DNA of 58,135 nucleotides from an uncultured Actinomycetes bacterium (GTDB taxonomy: Bacteria; Actinomycetota; Actinomycetes; Nanopelagicales; Nanopelagicaceae), in NCBI GenBank assembly GCA_903836945.1, contig CAILSO010000036.1:1-58135 (forward strand), given 5' to 3'. Made by a program: the position numbers and the translations under genes. How positions within the stretch are numbered: the first letter of the stretch is position 1; each line of letters starts with the position of its first letter. This document shows positions 55,142 to 58,135 of the stretch, one piece after another. Below the pieces are notes generated by a model. The model saw only the letters and a program-made list of their open reading frames with translations, was not told where the DNA came from and did not search any database.

Positions 55142-56476
55142 ATGGATATAAAGCCAAATGAAGTTGCTGGAAATATTGGACAAGCAACTGAAAAGAATCT
55201 CAGTGCAGCTTCGGCCCTGATTGGTGATCCCGCTACCTTCGGTTATGTTGCGCCAGACGGAACTGTATATGTTCGAACTTCAACCGGTGAGCGTGCCGTT
55301 GGTTCTTATCCCGGAAAGAGCGCTGAGGAAGCCCTTGCATATTTCGTTAGAAAATTCGAAGCAGTAGCCTCCGAGGTCGCCCTATTAGCCGCCAGAATTA
55401 AGAGCGGCGCGATGGTCCCATCTGATGCTCAAGAAGCTGTGTCAAAATTAAAGCAACAAGTTGCCAACCTTAATGGCGTTGGTGATCTAGATACCTTGGC
55501 AAAATCGGTTGAACAAATCCCAGCACTAATCGAAGATCACCGTGCCGCCTATCAGGAACGCAAAGAGATCGAGAGTGCAGTCCGCGAAGCAAAGAAGGCC
55601 GCTGCGCTAGTTGCAAAAGAGAAATTGGTTGCCGAGGCAGAAAACCTGGCGCTATCTGAAAGCTGGAAGGTCACTAGCGAACGCCTAAAAGTATTGATGG
55701 ATGAGTGGAAGGCTGCCCCCCGTTTAGATAAGGCGACCGATGGCGAACTATGGAAGCGTTTCTCCTCATCAAGAAATAAGTTTGATAAGCGCCGTCGCAC
55801 CCACTTTGCCTCACTCGAATCAGTCAATAGTGAAGTAGCAATAAAGAAAGAAGCTATCGTTAAAGAAGCTGAAGCTCTGGCTAATTCAAAGGAGTGGTTG
55901 CCAACCGCACAACGTTTTAAGGCGCTTATGGATTCTTGGAAAGCTGCCGGACGTGGCAAGCAGGCATCTGACGCAAAACTTTGGGCAAGATTCAAGGCTG
56001 CACAAGATCAATTCTTTGCCGCAAAAAGCGCTGACTTAGAGAAGCGTGGTGTAACCATGGCTGCGAACCTGATTAAGCGCGAAGAGTTAATCGTTAAGTT
56101 CGAAGCACTACTTCCTATCTCCGATCTTCAAAGTGCCAAGAAGGAATTCCGTGCGCTAATGGAGCAATGGAGCAAGATTGGCATGACCGAACGTAGCAAG
56201 CGTGCCGCACTTGATGAGCGCTTAGCAAAAGTTGAAGATCAAATCCGCGAACTAACCGATGAGCAAAACCGCCGCACCGATCCAACTGCAATAGCTCGCG
56301 CAAATGATGTGGTTCGTGGTCTAGAAGAAGCGATAGCAAATTACGAAGCCCAAGCCGTAAAAGCCGAAGCTGCCGGTAATAGCGCAAAGGCGATGGTTGC
56401 TCGTGAGGCGGCCGAAGCTCGTCGCGGATGGCTGGCCGAAGCTAAAAAAGGCTTATCTGACTTTAAAACTAATTAA
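55142..56476 (+). CDS. DUF349 repeat protein
   Basis: The 444-residue acidic and helical protein has three DUF349 repeats: about 165-235 (LALSESWKVTSERLKVLMDE, WKRF), 240-306 (LANSKEWLPTAQRFKALMDS, WARF) and 312-380 (EALLPISDLQSAKKEFRALM). Coiled-coil-like segments link them. Residues 1-85 form a small beta-rich domain (AAPDG-like VAPDGTVYVRTSTGERAVGSYP). Function is unknown; members occur next to rel in actinobacteria. The start has a good Shine-Dalgarno (AAGGAG, 6 bases). The stop shares TTAA with rel. Confidence 0.9.
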   Translation: MDIKPNEVAGNIGQATEKNLSAASALIGDPATFGYVAPDGTVYVRTSTGERAVGSYPGKSAEEALAYFVRKFEAVASEVALLAARIKSGAMVPSDAQEAVSKLKQQVANLNGVGDLDTLAKSVEQIPALIEDHRAAYQERKEIESAVREAKKAAALVAKEKLVAEAENLALSESWKVTSERLKVLMDEWKAAPRLDKATDGELWKRFSSSRNKFDKRRRTHFASLESVNSEVAIKKEAIVKEAEALANSKEWLPTAQRFKALMDSWKAAGRGKQASDAKLWARFKAAQDQFFAAKSADLEKRGVTMAANLIKREELIVKFEALLPISDLQSAKKEFRALMEQWSKIGMTERSKRAALDERLAKVEDQIRELTDEQNRRTDPTAIARANDVVRGLEEAIANYEAQAVKAEAAGNSAKAMVAREAAEARRGWLAEAKKGLSDFKTN

Positions 56477-58135
56477 TTATTAGTTACTCGATAGACATCG
56501 TAAACGCCTTCAACGTTTCGAACTGAGGCCAGAACCGCATCTAGGTGCGAGGCATCGGCCATTTCGAAGGTAAAGCGGGAAAGCGCTGTGCGATCTTTAG
56601 ATGTACTTACTGATGCATTCAAAATATTTACATGTTGATCAGAAAGAGTTCGAGTCAGATCAGAAAGTAAACGAGCTCGATCTAAGGCTTCAACTTGTAT
56701 ATTTACAAGGAATAAGGTTTTCGCCGAAAGATTCCAGGAAACCTTCACCATACGTTCGCCTTGATGCTCAGTTAGATCACTGATATTGATGCAATCACTG
56801 CGATGAACCGAAACGCCACTTCCCCGTGTTATGAAGCCGATGATTTCGTCACCGGGTACCGGGGTGCAGCACCTAGCTAATTTCACGAGGACATCATCGG
56901 CTCCTTCAACATCAATACCCGAGGTGCTTCTGCGCGCTGGACTTTGTGCATGACCGGCTTGGATCAGGTCATCGATAGCAGTGTCGTTCGCCTCTACACC
57001 TGAAGTCGCCACCAACTTTTCAATAATTGTCTGAGCCGAGATATGTCCATTGCCAACCGCGGCATACATCGATTCAATATCGGGATAATGCAATTCATGT
57101 GAGAGCTCTAAAAAGGCTTGACCAGCAAAAATCTTTTGTAATGGTAAACCGGCTTTTCGCATCTGTCTTCCAATTGATTCGCGACCAGCCTCGATTGCCT
57201 CCTCTTTACGTTCCTTAGAAAACCAGGCTTTGATCTTGGATCTTGCCCTCGGTGAATGAACAAAATTGAGCCAATCCCTACTAGGTCCAGCAGTAGGACT
57301 CTTATTTGTAACTACCTCAACAACATCGCCATTGTTGAGCGTAGATTCAAGTGGAACTAACTTTCCATTTACCTTTGCACCAACGCAACGGTTTCCGACT
57401 TCAGTATGTACCGTATAAGCAAAATCCACAGGTGTTGAGCCAGATGGAAGTGCAATCACGCTCCCCTTGGGTGTGAAGACAAAGACCTCTGGAGTACGTA
57501 AGTCATAACGCAGGGTGTCCAAGAATTCACCTACATCAGAAGTCTCCTGCTGCCACTCATGAAGTTGTTTTAACCAGAGAACTTCTGGGTTCATAGCGGT
57601 TTGCTCTTTACCAGCACTCGCTTTGTACTTCCAGTGTGCGGCAATTCCATACTCCGCACGATTATGCATATCAAATGTTCGGATTTGAATTTCGACCGCT
57701 TTGCCATTTGGGCCAATGACGGTGGTGTGAAGTGATTGGTACAAATTGAATTTAGGCATTGCGATGTAATCCTTGAAGCGGCCAGGTATCGGGCTCCATC
57801 TGGCATGAATAGCGCCAAGAACTGCGTAACAATCTCTAACGCTTTCTACCAACACACGTACACCTACTAGATCATAGATTTCATCGAAATCTCGACCTCG
57901 TACAACCATCTTTTGATAAACCGAGTAGAGGTGCTTCTGTCTTCCCATAACTTGCGCGCTTATGGCTTCACTAGATAAATCTGACTCTAGCTGCACCAAA
58001 ACTTCCGAAGTTAAGGCAGCCCTCGATGGATTACGCTCTAGAACTAATCTCTCGATCTCTTCATATTTCTTGGGCTCTAAAGTTTTGAACGATAGATCCT
58101 CCAGCTCCCACTTAATAGCGCTCATACCTAATCGG
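56473..58135 (-). CDS. rel: Rel, bifunctional (p)ppGpp synthetase/hydrolase (C-terminal part)
   Basis: The frame runs to the right edge without a start; the last visible codons continue as RLGMSAIKWELEDL, so the N-terminal HD hydrolase domain lies outside. Present are the synthetase domain (RGRDFDEIYDLVGVRVLV, RFKDYIAMPKFNLYQSLHT, VEIQIRTFDMHNRAEYGIAAHWKYK in two parts), the TGS domain (VFVFTPKGSVIALPSGSTP), the Cys-rich conserved segment (LARCCTPVPGDEIIGF) and a C-terminal ACT domain (about the last 75 residues). It makes the stringent-response alarmone. An internal ATG at 58125 is not the start. Confidence 0.95.
   Translation of the reverse strand, partial: RLGMSAIKWELEDLSFKTLEPKKYEEIERLVLERNPSRAALTSEVLVQLESDLSSEAISAQVMGRQKHLYSVYQKMVVRGRDFDEIYDLVGVRVLVESVRDCYAVLGAIHARWSPIPGRFKDYIAMPKFNLYQSLHTTVIGPNGKAVEIQIRTFDMHNRAEYGIAAHWKYKASAGKEQTAMNPEVLWLKQLHEWQQETSDVGEFLDTLRYDLRTPEVFVFTPKGSVIALPSGSTPVDFAYTVHTEVGNRCVGAKVNGKLVPLESTLNNGDVVEVVTNKSPTAGPSRDWLNFVHSPRARSKIKAWFSKERKEEAIEAGRESIGRQMRKAGLPLQKIFAGQAFLELSHELHYPDIESMYAAVGNGHISAQTIIEKLVATSGVEANDTAIDDLIQAGHAQSPARRSTSGIDVEGADDVLVKLARCCTPVPGDEIIGFITRGSGVSVHRSDCINISDLTEHQGERMVKVSWNLSAKTLFLVNIQVEALDRARLLSDLTRTLSDQHVNILNASVSTSKDRTALSRFTFEMADASHLDAVLASVRNVEGVYDVYRVTNN

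Noticed and set aside
56473-58125. A short Rel of 550 residues lacking the hydrolase domain
   Set aside because: The frame stays open to the window edge and reads RLG before the internal Met, exactly as in full-length Rel. The truncation is only the window border.
1-58135. Mobile elements, CRISPR arrays, toxin-antitoxin or phage-defence genes
   Set aside because: No transposase, integrase, regularly spaced repeat or known defence domain was found; the content is housekeeping throughout.

Overview
The window is a gene-dense stretch of an actinobacterial chromosome. Actinobacterial markers include mshC (mycothiol ligase) next to SCO1664-like and DUF3090 genes, pafB/pafC, a BldD-type regulator, an actinobacterial IHF domain, a long-form hisG and a helicase-dead PriA. 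By eye the DNA is AT-leaning for this phylum, and genes are separated by almost nothing, which fits a streamlined low-GC aquatic actinobacterium such as the Nanopelagicales (acI) lineage. That lineage assignment is inference; no rRNA gene is present. No insertion sequence, phage gene, CRISPR array or rRNA gene was seen, and no gene-free stretch reaches 300 bases.

Left part (1-10000, mostly minus strand): pafC (cut by the edge) and pafB; a plus-strand FKBP lipoprotein; then trmI, a HAD phosphatase, metH, mshC, a SCO1664-family protein, DUF3090 and a histidine phosphatase. Gene order matches the actinobacterial trmI-to-pafBC region, but the Pup-proteasome genes expected between trmI and pafB are absent.

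Middle (10000-18950): smaller units on both strands: aldo/keto reductase, M20 peptidase, tRNA-Leu(GAG), thymidine kinase, zinc alcohol dehydrogenase, DUF554 and YczE-like membrane proteins, an ABC ATPase, serB, and hisE-hisG.

Right part (18990-58135): one long, mostly minus-strand housekeeping block collinear with other actinobacteria. It holds rpe, rsmB, fmt, def, priA, metK, coaBC, rpoZ and an IHF-Gmk fusion. Next comes the pyrimidine operon pyrR-pyrB-pyrC-carA-carB-pyrK-pyrD-pyrF. A plus-strand bldD follows, then nusB, efp and the shikimate genes aroQ-aroB-aroK-aroC-aroE with a small prepilin peptidase, mltG, ruvX, alaS and DUF948. The block ends with an unusual FtsH-like AAA/M41 protease, a lipoprotein, aspS, hisS, an MBL hydrolase, a plus-strand DUF349 protein and rel (cut by the right edge).

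Two expression features recur. At least sixteen genes have a TANNNT -10 box exactly 6 or 7 bases before an ATG or GTG, the signature of leaderless mRNAs; a smaller set has Shine-Dalgarno sites. Four convergent gene pairs overlap by exactly TTAA, which forms both stop codons. The clearest regulatory element is a PyrR-binding hairpin in the pyrR leader that can cover the pyrR ribosome binding site. The most unusual proteins are the IHF-Gmk fusion and the FtsH-like protease with four predicted membrane segments.
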